Origin: Paulinella micropora
Lineage: Eukaryota > Cercozoa > Imbricatea > Euglyphida > Paulinellidae
Assembly (NCBI GenBank): GCA_019918135.1
Contig: WBZZ01001035.1
Span: forward strand, 63,501-127,500
Length of the DNA stretch: 64,000 nucleotides
Direction of reading: 5' to 3'
Shown: positions 37,086-46,886 of the stretch, piece by piece
Position numbering within the stretch: position 1 is the stretch's first letter
Layout of the letters: each line of letters opens with the position of its first letter
Notes under the pieces: model-generated
The model's input: only the letters and a program-made list of their open reading frames with translations
The model's database searches: none
Told to the model about the DNA's origin: nothing
Position numbers and translations under genes: made by a program

Positions 37086-39295
37086 TTAGCTTCGCTTACC
37101 ACACCCGCGCACGTAAGAGCCGCTGCAGAGAGCGGGCAGGTTGCTCGGTTGGATACCTATCTCAAAAGCGAAGATCCCCGCAGGCTGAAACATTTGCTTG
37201 CAAACATCTGTGCTGAATCTCGAAACCACGTTCCAGGCCGTGAGGTCCTGATTAAATACGCAATTGCCAGCGAACATGCCCCATATATTCCCGGCCGCCA
37301 TGGCGGCCGACACATCCCAGCTGCCCAGCGGCTGGTTAAACACACACCCCTGCGAGTACAGGTCACAGGAGAAAGCAGCCGATAAATCAGTGACACTGCT
37401 TGTGTCCCAGCTGTTGAGGTTCTGGTTGAAGGCGTTCGCTTCCGAGAAGGTCTCTGACAGGCTGGTGACTCTGCGTACGTCCCAGCCGCCGATCGGCTGG
37501 TTAAAGGCGTATGCCCTATAGAAAGTCTGTCCTAGGGTGGTGACCTGGCGTATATCCCAGCCGCCGATCGGTCGATTAAAGGCAGACGCCTCAGTGAAGG
37601 TCGACTCCAGACTGGTGACCCGGCCAGTGTTCCAGCTCCCGATGCTGCCATTGAAGGCCTTCGCACCCAGAAAGGTGGACGCCAGGCTAGCCACGCCGCT
37701 TGTATTCCAGCCGTCGAGGTCCTGGTTGAAGTTGCGACAGTTCTTAAACAGGCCGCTGAAGCCATTGGGGTGGGTAGCAGGCGTCAGCCACGACCAGTCC
37801 CAGTCGCGCGCGTCGCCCACGAACATCATCATTCCGCTGAGCAGGTACTCGGGCGCCACGCCGTGCAGGGCCCGCGAGCCGGCCGTCGGTGCCAGGTAGC
37901 GCAACTGATACCCGCCCATCGCCCACGCGAAGAGCGAGGTCGTGCTGCCGACGGGGTGGTACAGCTGCACGTCGCCCCACGCCACCACGTCCACCACCCG
38001 GGCGCCCTCTACGTACCGCAGCCCGTCCACGCGGCCGCTCAGGCGCAGCCAGTAGTCGCCGGCGCTGGCGTACGTGTGTGTGCACGTCGCGCCACTAGCG
38101 TGCGCGCACAGGCCGGGCGCAGACCCGTCCCCCCAGTCCACCCCGTACGTGCCGTTCTGGCCGGGGCCGGCAGTGGGCGCGAGCGTCAGCGTCGCCACCG
38201 CGCTGGTGACGCGCGTGCGCACGAGCGCCAGGAAGTGCGAGCGCGAGCACGCGGTGGGCCAGTGTGGCGGGCCGAGCGCAGTGTACGGCGCCAGCCGCGA
38301 GCAGTCGGCCGAGCCCGGCGCGAGCGCCTGCATCGACCAGTTGGCGAAGACACCCAGTTCACTGAAGCCGGGCGAGACGCCCCAGAACATCCCCTCGAAG
38401 CGCGACAGGCTCGGCAGCGACGTCCAGTCGCCGACCCTCGTGCGCGTGAGCGCCGCGTTGCCCGCAAACAGTTCACTCACGTCCTCGAGCCGCGCCGTGT
38501 CCCAGCGCGACAGGTCGAGCTCGGCCAGCGCCGGCAGGCCCGCGAACGCGCGGCTGGCGTTGCGCAGCAGGTGCGTGTCCCATGCGGCCGTGCCGTACAG
38601 ACTCGCCGGGCCAGGGGAGTTCTCGAACATGCAGACCGCTGACTCGGCGCCCGACATGTTGAGACCGTAGCTCAGGTCAGGCAGTGTAGTGGTCAGGCGG
38701 GCGAAGCTGTAGTCCCAGACGCGCACGAGCCCCGTATCAGGCAGCAAGGCCAACGAGGGCACGTACCCCAGCCCGGCGCCGCGTACAGGTGGTAGCCGCT
38801 CGTCTCGTGGAAGCGCAGCTCTCCCCACCGCCGGACGGCACGCAGCTGCAGCCCCACGGGCGCCGTGGCGTGCCAGGCCGGCGTCAAGGCCCAGCCGCGC
38901 ACGGGGTAGCTCCCGCCGGGTTCGGCCGTCACTGTGTACTGGCCGGGGGCGGCGTACGTGTGCGCGCACGGCGCGGCGCCGGCGTCTAGGCACGGCGTGG
39001 GGGGCGAGCCGTCCCCCCAGTCGACCGTGAACGACGTCGGGACGATGGCCTGGGCCTGCCGACGGCGGCGCGCCGGCGCGGCAGGCGGCCACAGGGGCCA
39101 CACGAACGTGTCCTGCGGGGCCGCCGTCGTGATTTCCAGGATCGTGGCGCCGCCGGGGCACACGACCGGGGGGCACGCCTCCTCTGGCGTCGGGCACTGG
39201 AGCGGGTACGTGCACCCGGCGCCGGCGGCTCGGAGCCACCCGAGCAGGAGGAGCCTCAGGCGCCACGGCTGACGGGCGGGGCTGAGGTGCCTCAT
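37086..39295 (-). CDS. Secreted/surface protein with two PKD-like segments and BspA-like repeats
   Basis: The true start appears to be ATG 39295, whose N-terminus is a signal peptide ('RLRLLLLGWLRAAGAG'). That frame is lost near 38780 and the neighbouring frame carries on to the stop at 37086, so there is one break. Two segments have PKD character: 'FTVDWGDGS' with 'CAHTYAAPGQYTV', and 'YGVDWGDGS' with 'CTHTYASAGDYWL'. The C-terminal third has at least six BspA/DUF285 repeats ('FNQPIGGWDVRRVTSL', 'FNQNLNSWDTSSVTDL'). It is the larger relative of the protein at 17601-18962. Expected to be exported and glycosylated, with adhesion as a plausible role. The BspA repeat region has visibly lower G+C than the N-terminal part. 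Confidence 0.75.
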
Positions 39296-39684
39296 CTGGA
39301 GCCGAGGTGTGGTGGTTTAGCAAGTGCAGGGAGGAGTGCCAGGGGGGGGGGCCAGCGTGGCGCGGCAGGGAAAGAAGAAAGGTGACGCCCCCCCCCCCCC
39401 CCCCCCCCCCTTTCTCACCCCCACTTCTCCCTGCGCCTTTCCCTGCGTGCCGCTGGCGGGGGGGGGGGGGGGGGCGGGGACGCCATTCCCTTCGTGCCTA
39501 GTGGTTCAACGCGCGGCCGACAGTGTGGCGCTGGCGGCGGCCCCGGGGGGCCACGCGGGGCCACGCGGGTGGCAGCGCCCCCTCTCCCTTCCGCTGCACG
39601 CCCTCGGCACGCCCCCAGCACGCCCCCCGGCACCCGGAGGCCGCCCCTCCCCGCCCGCGGCACGCCGGTGGAGGCGCGGGGACA

Positions 39685-39720
<36 letters not shown>

Positions 39721-40006
39721 GTGGCGCACGGTCGGCCAGAGGAAGGGAGGCACCCCGTCCGCTTTCCGTCCCCCCCCCCCCCCGGACCCCCAGGCCCCCA
39801 CCCCCCCCTTCTTTCCCACCCTCCTCCCTAAGAGGGGGGTGCGGGCGCCCCCCCCCCCCTCGGGAGGGGGCGGGGGTGGGTTTCCCCCCCCCCCCCTAAG
39901 GGGGCGTGCTGGCGCGCCGGGCGCGGGGGTAGGGGGGGGCCTAGTTCGGCCTGGAGCGGGCAGCACGACCCCGCACTATTCACGCTTGTGTGTTGGGCCA
40001 CCGTGC
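39296..40006. other. Divergent intergenic region dense in C and G runs
   Basis: 711 bases between divergent starts. Long C runs at about 39389-39410 and 39691-39718, shorter ones at about 39770-39783, 39850-39859 and 39886-39895, and a G run at about 39458-39473. No gene supported; reading frames here are compositional. Confidence 0.55.
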
Positions 40007-43000
40007 ATGTCAACCCAGGACAGCACCGGCGGGAGCCAGGACGAGCCGTCCCATGTCCTCCGCGTCGAGGAGGTCCTGCTCACCGAACCCCCGGCGCGCT
40101 GCCAAGTACACCTGTGGGCCGGCCAGAACGACCTGTGGGTCGGGACCACCCGGTTGCTGTGGCGGATCGGCACCGAGGAGACGCCCCTGCGGCACCTGTG
40201 TGCCCAACTACGCTCCTACGCAGAGCAAGGTTACGAAAAGGCGTGGCTGGTCCGGCTCCATGCGCTGGGGCTAGCCGTGCCCGCTAGCCTCCAGGACTGG
40301 CGGCTGTGTGCGGCACAGTGGGACCTGGTACCCCTGCCCCTGTGGCAAGGGGAGGCCTGCCGGCATTTTCTGCAGGCGGCCGAGGAGGCAGGCAACGCGC
40401 TGTACTTGTTCAAGGACGACCAAGATTGGGTGAAGCAACGTGGGCCGGGGCCCGCGGCTCCTTCAGGGGGGGGGCCGGAAGCGGAGCCCCTGGCAGCCGA
40501 CGGGCCGGCCGGCGCGCCAGCCGACGGGCCAGCCGACGGGCCAGCCGACGAGCCAGCCGACGGGCCAGCCGACGAGCAGGCCGGCACGCCGGCCGGCGGG
40601 GCGGAGGAGCTGCGGGCCCTGGAGGCTAAGTTCGATGCCTTCGTCGACGGCGCGTGCTGCCTGCTCCGGCGCCTGCAGGACTTGTGGCAGTTGCTAGAGG
40701 GTCTCCGCGAGGGGATGAAACGCTTGATGGACTTGGACCACCGGCTCCGCACGCCTACCCTGTTGTGGGTGCGCCGGAGGGCTTCTCCCTCACCGCCGCC
40801 CGCCAAACGCCGGAAGGTGGGGACCGACTCTCCTCCCCCCCCGCAGCGGCCAGAGCAGCTCCGGCAGCTCCAGCAGCTCTGCCACGAGCGGCCCGGGCGG
40901 TGCCGGCGGTCTCGGCCAGACCAGCTCCAGCAGCTCTGCCCACGCCATTGCCACGAGCGGCCAGAGCAGCTCCAGCAGCTCTGCCACGAGTGGCCCGGGC
41001 GGTGCCGGCGGCGGCGCGGCGGCGCTCGCGGTCGAGTGGGCCGACGCCCTGCGGGCCCTCGAGGCGGGCGTGGGCGAGCTCACCCCCGAGGGCCGGGCAG
41101 CGCTGGACGTGGGTGCGGGCTGGGACTCTGTGCTGCGTGCGCTGCTCATGGGCGCGCCAGAGGACCCCGCGCCCCCGACGGAGGCCGCCGTGCACGACCT
41201 AGCCAGGAAGCTACCCCTGGCACGCTGGGCGGGTGCCCCCTGGTATGCGGCCTGGCAAAGAGTGTTACGCTCGCTGGCTTCGCTGCCCCCCGGCCAGCCC
41301 GCCACCTCGCTGGGGCTCACGTTTGGGTGGCTGGACGCCCTGCGCCTAGCGGTCCAGTGCGCGCTCGCCAAGAACAAGCAGGGCGAAGTGGCCTCCTGCG
41401 GGCCGCCGGCGCGCCCGGGGAGGCCGCGGCGGACCAGGGGCGGGCCCACCGTGGGGAGGAACCGGTGCTGCGCCACCCCGGCGCCGAGAACGAGCTGGCG
41501 CGGCTGCGCAAGGTGACGGACCGCTGGCTGCGCCTGTACAGCCTGGCGCTAGCGCTGGCGCTGCTCAGCAACTGGTCGGCGGAGCCCAACGGAGCACCGG
41601 GTCGTTCCGACTCGCTGCGCCTGCGCACCCTGAATGTGTGCAGGCCCCGGCTCGGCAAGGCGCTCGACTGGCTCAAGGCAGGCGGCTACAGCGTAGTGAC
41701 TCACGTGTCCTGCCTCTACCTCTTGCAGGCGCTGCTGCAGGCCCTGCGGCCGGCCGCCCTGCGGCTGCCCCAGGCGTGGCAGGAGTTGGTCACGCGCTCG
41801 CTCAGCGACCTGGGCTTCTGCTATGTGCCGCTGCACTGGCCGGGGCCGCGGCCCGGGCACGCGGCCCCGGGCGCGGCGCTTTGCCTGCTGCCCGGCTTCG
41901 GCCTGGCGGACCGGGCGCTGTACCTGGGCCGGACGTACCAGTACGAGCAGGACCTCCGGGACCTCTTGGTCCTGATCGGCCCCGGGACCGACCGACCCTA
42001 CCTCGCGTGCCACGCCTTCCCGGGCCTGCGGGCCGCGCTGCAGGCCATGTCCGCCGAACGCCAGGGGAACAGCACCTGCCAGTGGTGGTGCACCCTGCTG
42101 CGCTGGGGGCAGCAAGTGCTGGTCAGCGCGGCGCTGCCTAAGCACTCGGAGATTTGGACCTACGTGCCCCGCGGGCTCAACGCGCCGGCCGTGCTCCTCG
42201 GGTCGGAATATGTCCTCGCGCACCACTTTGCGCCGCCCGACGCTCCCCCGCTGCCGGGCGTGCCCTGGTACTGGCGCTACTGGGCCAGGCGCCTCCTGAC
42301 GAGCGACGCCTTCGGCAAGTCCTTCCGGCTACAACACCCGGCGTGGGTCCAGGACTTCGACGCGCTGGTCGCCTGCCTGGGGCGTGCCCTGTCGTCCCCC
42401 GTCGCCGGCCAGCCCCGCCCGTACGCCAAGCACCCCAAGCGCCTGCACGAGTGGGGCGAGGGGCTGCCCCCCGTGGACTGCCAGCCGGCGGCCGCCCTGC
42501 AGGCGGCGCTGCAGGAGGCCGTGCGCCGGTACCCGGCCCGGGCGGACTTTGACTACGCGGGGCACACCGCGGCCTTGTTGGGCACCCCCCCGGGCGTGGG
42601 CCTGAGCCTGCCGCAGGCCCTCACGCTCAAGAGGACCCTGCCCGCCGGCGCGGACGGCGACCCCGTCTGCGCCGAGGAGGGCTTCGAGATCATCATGAGC
42701 AAGCCGTACCTCATGTACCCTAGCATGTTCCAGCTGCTGCGGCAGGGCCCGGCGCCGGGCCCACTCCCCGCGCAGCCGCCGGCCACGCCCGCCGAGGAGA
42801 CGTCGGCGTACCAAGACGTGGTGCGGGCCAGCGTGGGCGTCTGGGCCGGCAGGCGCCTGCACAAGCTGTCCGCGAGCCAGACGGCGCGCCTGGCGGGTGC
42901 GCGCCCCCTGAGCCTGTCCGAGCTCTGCCACCGCTTCAGGGACCAACCGCTGGCGTCGTGCCTGGACACGGAGCTGGAGGTGCAACCGCCCCCCGGGCCC

Positions 43001-43060
43001 CCGGGGCCGGGGGAAGCCCCCCCGCCGGAACTGTTCAGCTGGCTGGGGCGCGCCGCGTAG
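40007..43060 (+). CDS. Large nuclear-targeted protein of unknown function, two compensating frame breaks
   Basis: ATG at 40007 (TGCATGTCA) starts a helical N-terminal domain. Residues ~165-200 are a Pro/Ala/Asp repeat ('ADGPADGPADEP'), followed by a helical region and a nuclear-localisation-like 'PPAKRRKVG'. At the C8 run 40835-40842 the natural sequence moves to frame 3, where a Ser/Gly linker and a helical domain are encoded to about 41390. It then returns to frame 2, which continues with a well-structured C-terminal half to the stop at 43058-43060. The original frame is open throughout, so it looks intact but the middle third is misread. C-terminal motifs such as 'PYLMYPSMFQLL' match nothing I recognise. 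AATAAA follows at 43142. Confidence 0.6.
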   Translation: MSTQDSTGGSQDEPSHVLRVEEVLLTEPPARCQVHLWAGQNDLWVGTTRLLWRIGTEETPLRHLCAQLRSYAEQGYEKAWLVRLHALGLAVPASLQDWRLCAAQWDLVPLPLWQGEACRHFLQAAEEAGNALYLFKDDQDWVKQRGPGPAAPSGGGPEAEPLAADGPAGAPADGPADGPADEPADGPADEQAGTPAGGAEELRALEAKFDAFVDGACCLLRRLQDLWQLLEGLREGMKRLMDLDHRLRTPTLLWVRRRASPSPPPAKRRKVGTDSPPPPQRPEQLRQLQQLCHERPGRCRRSRPDQLQQLCPRHCHERPEQLQQLCHEWPGRCRRRRGGARGRVGRRPAGPRGGRGRAHPRGPGSAGRGCGLGLCAACAAHGRARGPRAPDGGRRARPSQEATPGTLGGCPLVCGLAKSVTLAGFAAPRPARHLAGAHVWVAGRPAPSGPVRARQEQAGRSGLLRAAGAPGEAAADQGRAHRGEEPVLRHPGAENELARLRKVTDRWLRLYSLALALALLSNWSAEPNGAPGRSDSLRLRTLNVCRPRLGKALDWLKAGGYSVVTHVSCLYLLQALLQALRPAALRLPQAWQELVTRSLSDLGFCYVPLHWPGPRPGHAAPGAALCLLPGFGLADRALYLGRTYQYEQDLRDLLVLIGPGTDRPYLACHAFPGLRAALQAMSAERQGNSTCQWWCTLLRWGQQVLVSAALPKHSEIWTYVPRGLNAPAVLLGSEYVLAHHFAPPDAPPLPGVPWYWRYWARRLLTSDAFGKSFRLQHPAWVQDFDALVACLGRALSSPVAGQPRPYAKHPKRLHEWGEGLPPVDCQPAAALQAALQEAVRRYPARADFDYAGHTAALLGTPPGVGLSLPQALTLKRTLPAGADGDPVCAEEGFEIIMSKPYLMYPSMFQLLRQGPAPGPLPAQPPATPAEETSAYQDVVRASVGVWAGRRLHKLSASQTARLAGARPLSLSELCHRFRDQPLASCLDTELEVQPPPGPPGPGEAPPPELFSWLGRAA
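40500..40590 (+). repeat. 12-bp tandem repeat (Ala-Asp-Gly-Pro)
   Basis: GCCGACGGGCCA units repeat about seven times with small variations, in frame within the gene starting at 40007. Confidence 0.8.
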
Positions 43061-43141
43061 CCCCCGGGGGGGGGCCACCCGGCCGGGGGCGTCCGGCGGG
43101 GCCTGGGCTAGCTACGATACTGGGCCCCACAGGTGCCTGTG

Positions 43142-43147
43142 AATAAA
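43142..43147 (+). terminator. Polyadenylation signal
   Basis: AATAAA in GTGAATAAAAAAGCC, 82 bases after the stop at 43060. Confidence 0.5.
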
Positions 43148-43725
43148 AAAGCCTGGCCTCTAGGTGCACTGCCGTTGCGCTCGGGGATAAACTCCCGCCG
43201 GCGGGCCGTCGGTCGCCGCCCCGGCGGGGCAGCCTGTAGGTGAGGACAGGCGGGAGAAAAAACCCACCCTGGCTGCCTGTCGTCTCCCTGGAGGGGGAGG
43301 GAAGCTTGGCTCAGGGCAGGCGGCCGGTGGCGGCGGGGCGTGCTGTCCGGGCAGTGCGCGCCAGGTCTGGCGACAGGGTAGGGGAGCCCCCCCCGGCGCA
43401 GTGTGCGCGCACTGCCACCCTTCCTCGTGCAGCCCGCGGGTCCCAGGGGGGGGGGGGGGGGGGGGGAGAGCAGTCCGCCGACCGCCCCCTCTCCCAACCC
43501 CAGCGCCGTACGCCGCGTGCGCGCCCAGCCCCACGCCCTGTGTCTCCTCCCCCCTCCGGCGCGCCTCCCCCTCCCCTCCCCCGTCGGGCACGTTCCCCGC
43601 CCTCTCCCCTCCCTGTCGCCCCCCACCCGCACAAGTCTATTCCGTCCCCAGGCAAACCTAAAAGCGAAGCAGTTGGGCCCTGGTTAACAGATCACCGACC
43701 AGCTCAACACGTCGTCCAAGTCTGC
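43148..43725. other. Intergenic region
   Basis: Contains a G run at about 43447-43466 and C/T-rich DNA to about 43640, then lower-G+C leader DNA with CCTAAAAGCG near 43656. Low-complexity frames on both strands are not accepted. Confidence 0.4.
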
Positions 43726-43857
43726 ATGGCGTCGCCAGCTAACACACAGGGTGGATCCGGCTCCAAGCCTAACTCTGTAGATTCAGCTGGAGAAAGAAAG
43801 GGAAGAAGGATGCACTGTAAAACATGTATAGACAGGAATGCGGGGGAGTCCTGGTAA
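43726..43857 (+). CDS. Short frame ahead of the 43824 gene
   Basis: ATG at 43726 (TGCATGGCG) opens 43 codons ('MASPANTQGGSGSKPNSVD'...) ending in a short Cys/Lys segment 'MHCKTCID'. Composition matches the following frame, so it may be its N-terminus with a one-base break between 43824 and 43857. It could also be an upstream small ORF. Confidence 0.3.
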   Translation: MASPANTQGGSGSKPNSVDSAGERKGRRMHCKTCIDRNAGESW

Positions 43858-44459
43858 GTGTACCACCCTCTGGTCAGTCCCATGTACCCACGGTCGGCAC
43901 AGCAGGCGTACAACAGAGCGCAGAACCTTTGCGTGTCCCCCAGAGATCGGATAAGAGGCCAGATCCGTTTCCAGACGCTCGGAACCAAGGGGACAAGCAA
44001 AGCCAGAAAGCCCCAGAGCCCGCGCCGTATGGCACGAAGGAAGTCAGAGCATTCGTGCGCAAGGTGGTCGAATGGCTGGACAAGTGGCTGGACAAGCGTT
44101 TCGTGACGCTAGCTGTGTTTGAGAAGGAAGTCCCACAGCTGCGCAAGATATGCTCCAAAATCGAAACTGTTTGCACCGAGGTAGATCAAGGCTTCCTGAC
44201 GCTGAAAACGCATGCCACCGAGCGGGGAAAGGTGCGTGCGTCGCTCTTCTCCGTTCCCGTGGGGCCGGAAAGTATCCTCGCGGCAATCCTACTGGAAGTC
44301 GAACAGGAGGTTGAACCTGTTGAACAGAAGGTTAAGCCTGTTGCTGCAGTGGCTACCCTGAACGCTAAAGCGTGCGAGATGAACGTACTGATGCGCACAG
44401 CGTATACTATATTCTTTGGAGTCTGCGCCCCAGGAAATGATGATGCGCAGGCTGAATGA
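43824..44459 (+). CDS. Unknown helical protein, moderate G+C
   Basis: 211 codons. After a disordered N-terminal 65 residues comes a helical region: 'VRAFVRKVVEWLDKWLDKRF' then 'VPQLRKICSKIETVCTEVDQGFL', which could form an amphipathic or coiled-coil bundle. A Val/Glu repeat ('EVEQEVEPVEQKVKPV') follows. No family recognised. It overlaps the next frame by a few codons, so the two may be one broken gene. Confidence 0.45.
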   Translation: MYRQECGGVLVSVPPSGQSHVPTVGTAGVQQSAEPLRVPQRSDKRPDPFPDARNQGDKQSQKAPEPAPYGTKEVRAFVRKVVEWLDKWLDKRFVTLAVFEKEVPQLRKICSKIETVCTEVDQGFLTLKTHATERGKVRASLFSVPVGPESILAAILLEVEQEVEPVEQKVKPVAAVATLNAKACEMNVLMRTAYTIFFGVCAPGNDDAQAE

Positions 44460-44880
44460 GTACGGGGGAGCCCCCATTAATGGAGGCGCTGTTAGAGATC
44501 GTAAGGCCGGTGGTGGCGGCAGTGAAGGCCATGACAGCAACGACAATGACGACGATGACGGGGATGGTAGCGCAGCCGAGCGGCTTTACGGAACCACGCA
44601 TTTCCGGGCGGATATCGAGCGCGCAGTTAGTTCCTGGGCGCTGAGGGTAGACATGCCCCGGGGAGGCTGGAAGAGCACGTGCGAGCCGCTACGTGCTAGT
44701 AAGGAGCTGTGCCGAGAGGTTGAAAAAGAATTCACCAGCCTCCGAGAGTGCCCAGAGGAGCGGAGAGACCACGGGAGCTACGTGCAAAATCTGAACGCGA
44801 GCGTAGCAAAACTGCACCAGCAAATGTACCAGGTCTATCTGTGCCTGTCTGCCGCGGAGCAGCTTTGGCCTACTAAGTAG
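44437..44880 (+). CDS. Small acidic protein of unknown function
   Basis: 147 codons from ATG 44437 (the frame is open slightly further upstream). An Asp/Asn/Gly-rich run 'DSNDNDDDDGDG' is followed by a helical C-terminal domain with cysteines. It overlaps the previous frame by 23 bases and may be its continuation after a frame break. A strong hairpin follows the stop (44885-44924). Confidence 0.45.
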   Translation: MMMRRLNEYGGAPINGGAVRDRKAGGGGSEGHDSNDNDDDDGDGSAAERLYGTTHFRADIERAVSSWALRVDMPRGGWKSTCEPLRASKELCREVEKEFTSLRECPEERRDHGSYVQNLNASVAKLHQQMYQVYLCLSAAEQLWPTK

Positions 44881-44884
44881 AGAG

Positions 44885-44924
44885 GCTAGCATGTCTGCTG
44901 AGCCTACTGAGCAGACAGGCTAGC
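44885..44924. terminator. 15-bp inverted repeat after stop codon
   Basis: GCTAGCATGTCTGCT and AGCAGACAGGCTAGC flank a 10-base loop, with one mismatch, starting 5 bases after the stop at 44880. Hairpins at this position mark mRNA 3' ends in some giant viruses (the mimivirus 'hairpin rule'), so a transcript-end role is plausible. Confidence 0.5.
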
Positions 44925-45131
44925 GCAGGTCCGGGGGGCGCGCGCTTACTTGGCTTCGTAGCTAGCAAGGCCGGGTGCCGGCGGAGGGGTGGTAGTGTAG
45001 GCCCGCTTCTGGTACGTCTCCCGGGTTGGGAATTAAAGCAGACAAAGACATCGCCAACTTTTTATTAGGACGAAAGCCGGTGGTGGGGGGGGGGAGGGAG
45101 TTTCTCCGCCCCCGGCACTAGGGTTCGTGCG

Positions 45132-45424
45132 CTACCGGTCAGCAGGGCGTGCCGCCCCGCTAGCGGCCGGGGTGCCGGTGGGGGGGGGCGCCTCTAGCCC
45201 GGCGTCCGTCCCCTGGCATGAATACACGAGGGCTACGTGCTGTCGGTGGTAGGCGTCGAGGGCGGGCAAGAGCTCGGAACCCCCCCGCGAGAATCTAATC
45301 AGCGCGTGGCCGCCACGGCGCAGGGCCAGCCGGGAGTCTTGGTGCAGCTCGTGCGCCTGGCGCCAGCCGGGGACCGCCAGTTGGACCAGGACCGGGGCCC
45401 CGAGCCCCACCGCGGCCCACAGAG
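45132..45424 (-). pseudogene. Truncated second copy of the 46887-47966 gene
   Basis: Bases 45214-45424 match the 3' part of the gene at 46887-47966 in the same orientation, but lack an internal stretch of about 71 codons: the copy jumps from 'GAPVLVQLAVP' straight to 'GWRQAHELHQD'. The remaining reading frame still ends in a stop at 45132. The 5' two thirds of the gene are missing and homology stops near 45424. It lies on the far side of the large inverted repeat from its full-length relative, so duplication of the gene end accompanied creation or insertion of that element. Confidence 0.7.
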
Positions 45425-45464
45425 GGCTTCGACCTCCTCATGAGCAAGCTGGGCGAGAGTGCCA

Positions 45465-46885
45465 GGTGTTAGCACCTCCTGTCGGCCGGCCACCTGCCGA
45501 TCGGGCGGCAGGGCCAGGCACTCTCTGCTGGCCGGGGGGAGTGCTTTTTCTGTCGAGTGGCACGAGTGGCAGTGCTTTTCCTATCAGGTGGCACGAGTGG
45601 CCGGGCTTTTCCGCCCCGGTGGCAGGAAAGGCTCGTGTTTTTCCTGCCCGGTGGCACGAGTGACCGGGTTTTTCCGGCCAGGTGGCAGGAACGGCTAGTC
45701 TTTTCCGGCCCGGTGGCACGAGTGGCAGGGCTTTTCCGGCCCGGTGGCACGAGTGGCCTGATCTTTCCGGCCCCGTGGCGGGAAGTGCCAGTCTTTTCCT
45801 GCCGGGTGGGTATACTCGTTTGGCCGGATAGTGGCACTGCCTTTTTCGTTCTCCCATCTCCCCTCTCCCTTCTCCCTTCTCCCCTCTCCCTTCTCCCCTC
45901 TCCCTCCCCGCTCCCGAACATTGTGCAGGTCCCGGCCCAGGTTTCTTCATTATGGCGGTCCGGTGATGAGTGCCACCGGCGGCTTCCTGGTCACTGCCGC
46001 AAAACTAGGGAAATTTCCTTGACTTTCTAAAAAAATAATCCCACTACCCTAAGTGCCCTCATAGCAAGAATCGCACTTGTGGTTCGAGGCCGCTCGGAGG
46101 TGCCACCACTGGATGGATATTCCTGGATATATATACTGGTACTACCGGAACAGCCGGCCCTTTTCCCGAGTACGAAAAAAACAACGATTTTTACGGGTAA
46201 AAGAAAGAGAGAGAATATAATTATTTCCTTTTTACTTCGATAGGTAGGATTAGTCTGAATGCCAATTTGTACCTAATACGCAGGCCTGCTGCCACTAGGC
46301 GAGGCGCGGGCCGGCTCTGGCCCACAAGTGCGATTCTTGCTATGAGGGCAGTTAGGGTAGTGGGATTATTTTTTTTATAAAGTCAAGGAAATTTCCCTGG
46401 TTTCGCAGCAGTGACCAGGAAGCCGCCGGTGGCACTCATCACCGGACCGCCATAATGGACGAAAGCCTGGCGGGGGGCCTGCACAATGTTCGGGCGCGGG
46501 GATGGAGAGGGGAGAAGGGAGAAGGGAGAGGGGAGAGGGGAGGGGAGGGGGGAGATCGAAAAAGGCAACGCCCCTATCCGGCCAAAAGAGTATATCTACC
46601 CGGCAGGGAAAGACTGGCCACTCGTGCCACCCGGCCGGGAAAGACTGGCCACTCGTGCCACCCGACCGGAAAAGCCTGGCCACTCCTGCCACCCGGCCAG
46701 AAAAAGACTGGCCACTCGTGCCACCCGGCCAGAAAAGACTGGCCACTCGTGCCACCCGGCCAGAAAGGACTGGCCTTTCCTGCCACCCGGCCGGAAAGAC
46801 TGGCCTTTCCTGCCGGCAGGAGGTGCCTGGTCCTGCCACCCGACCGGCAGGAGGGGTCGTTCCTGCCATCCGGCCAGTCAGGGCC
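45465..46885. repeat. Large imperfect inverted repeat (~0.6-kb arms, 239-bp loop)
   Basis: The left arm (about 45465-46081) and right arm (46321 to about 46885) are reverse complements. The inner ~165 bases are about 90% identical by eye, including CTCATAGCAAGAATCGCACT on the left and its complement on the right. Outward each arm has a pyrimidine/purine tract (45850-45910; 46500-46552) and then an array of ~28-60-bp units containing GTGGCACGAGTGGC (left) or GCCACTCGTGCCAC (right). The central 46082-46320 is unpaired and A+T-rich. The structure matches foldback-type elements or a palindromic replication/telomere-resolution region. No transposase is inside; frames across it are repeat-derived. 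Confidence 0.9.
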
Positions 46886-46886
46886 G

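Noticed and set aside
36837..37385. 182-codon plus-strand frame
   Set aside because: Overlaps antisense the clear BspA-repeat coding region and has no recognisable features.
43853..43950. GTAAGT at 43854 as a spliceosomal intron donor
   Set aside because: Nearby well-placed AG acceptors do not restore the downstream frame; a frame break or separate ORF explains it as well.
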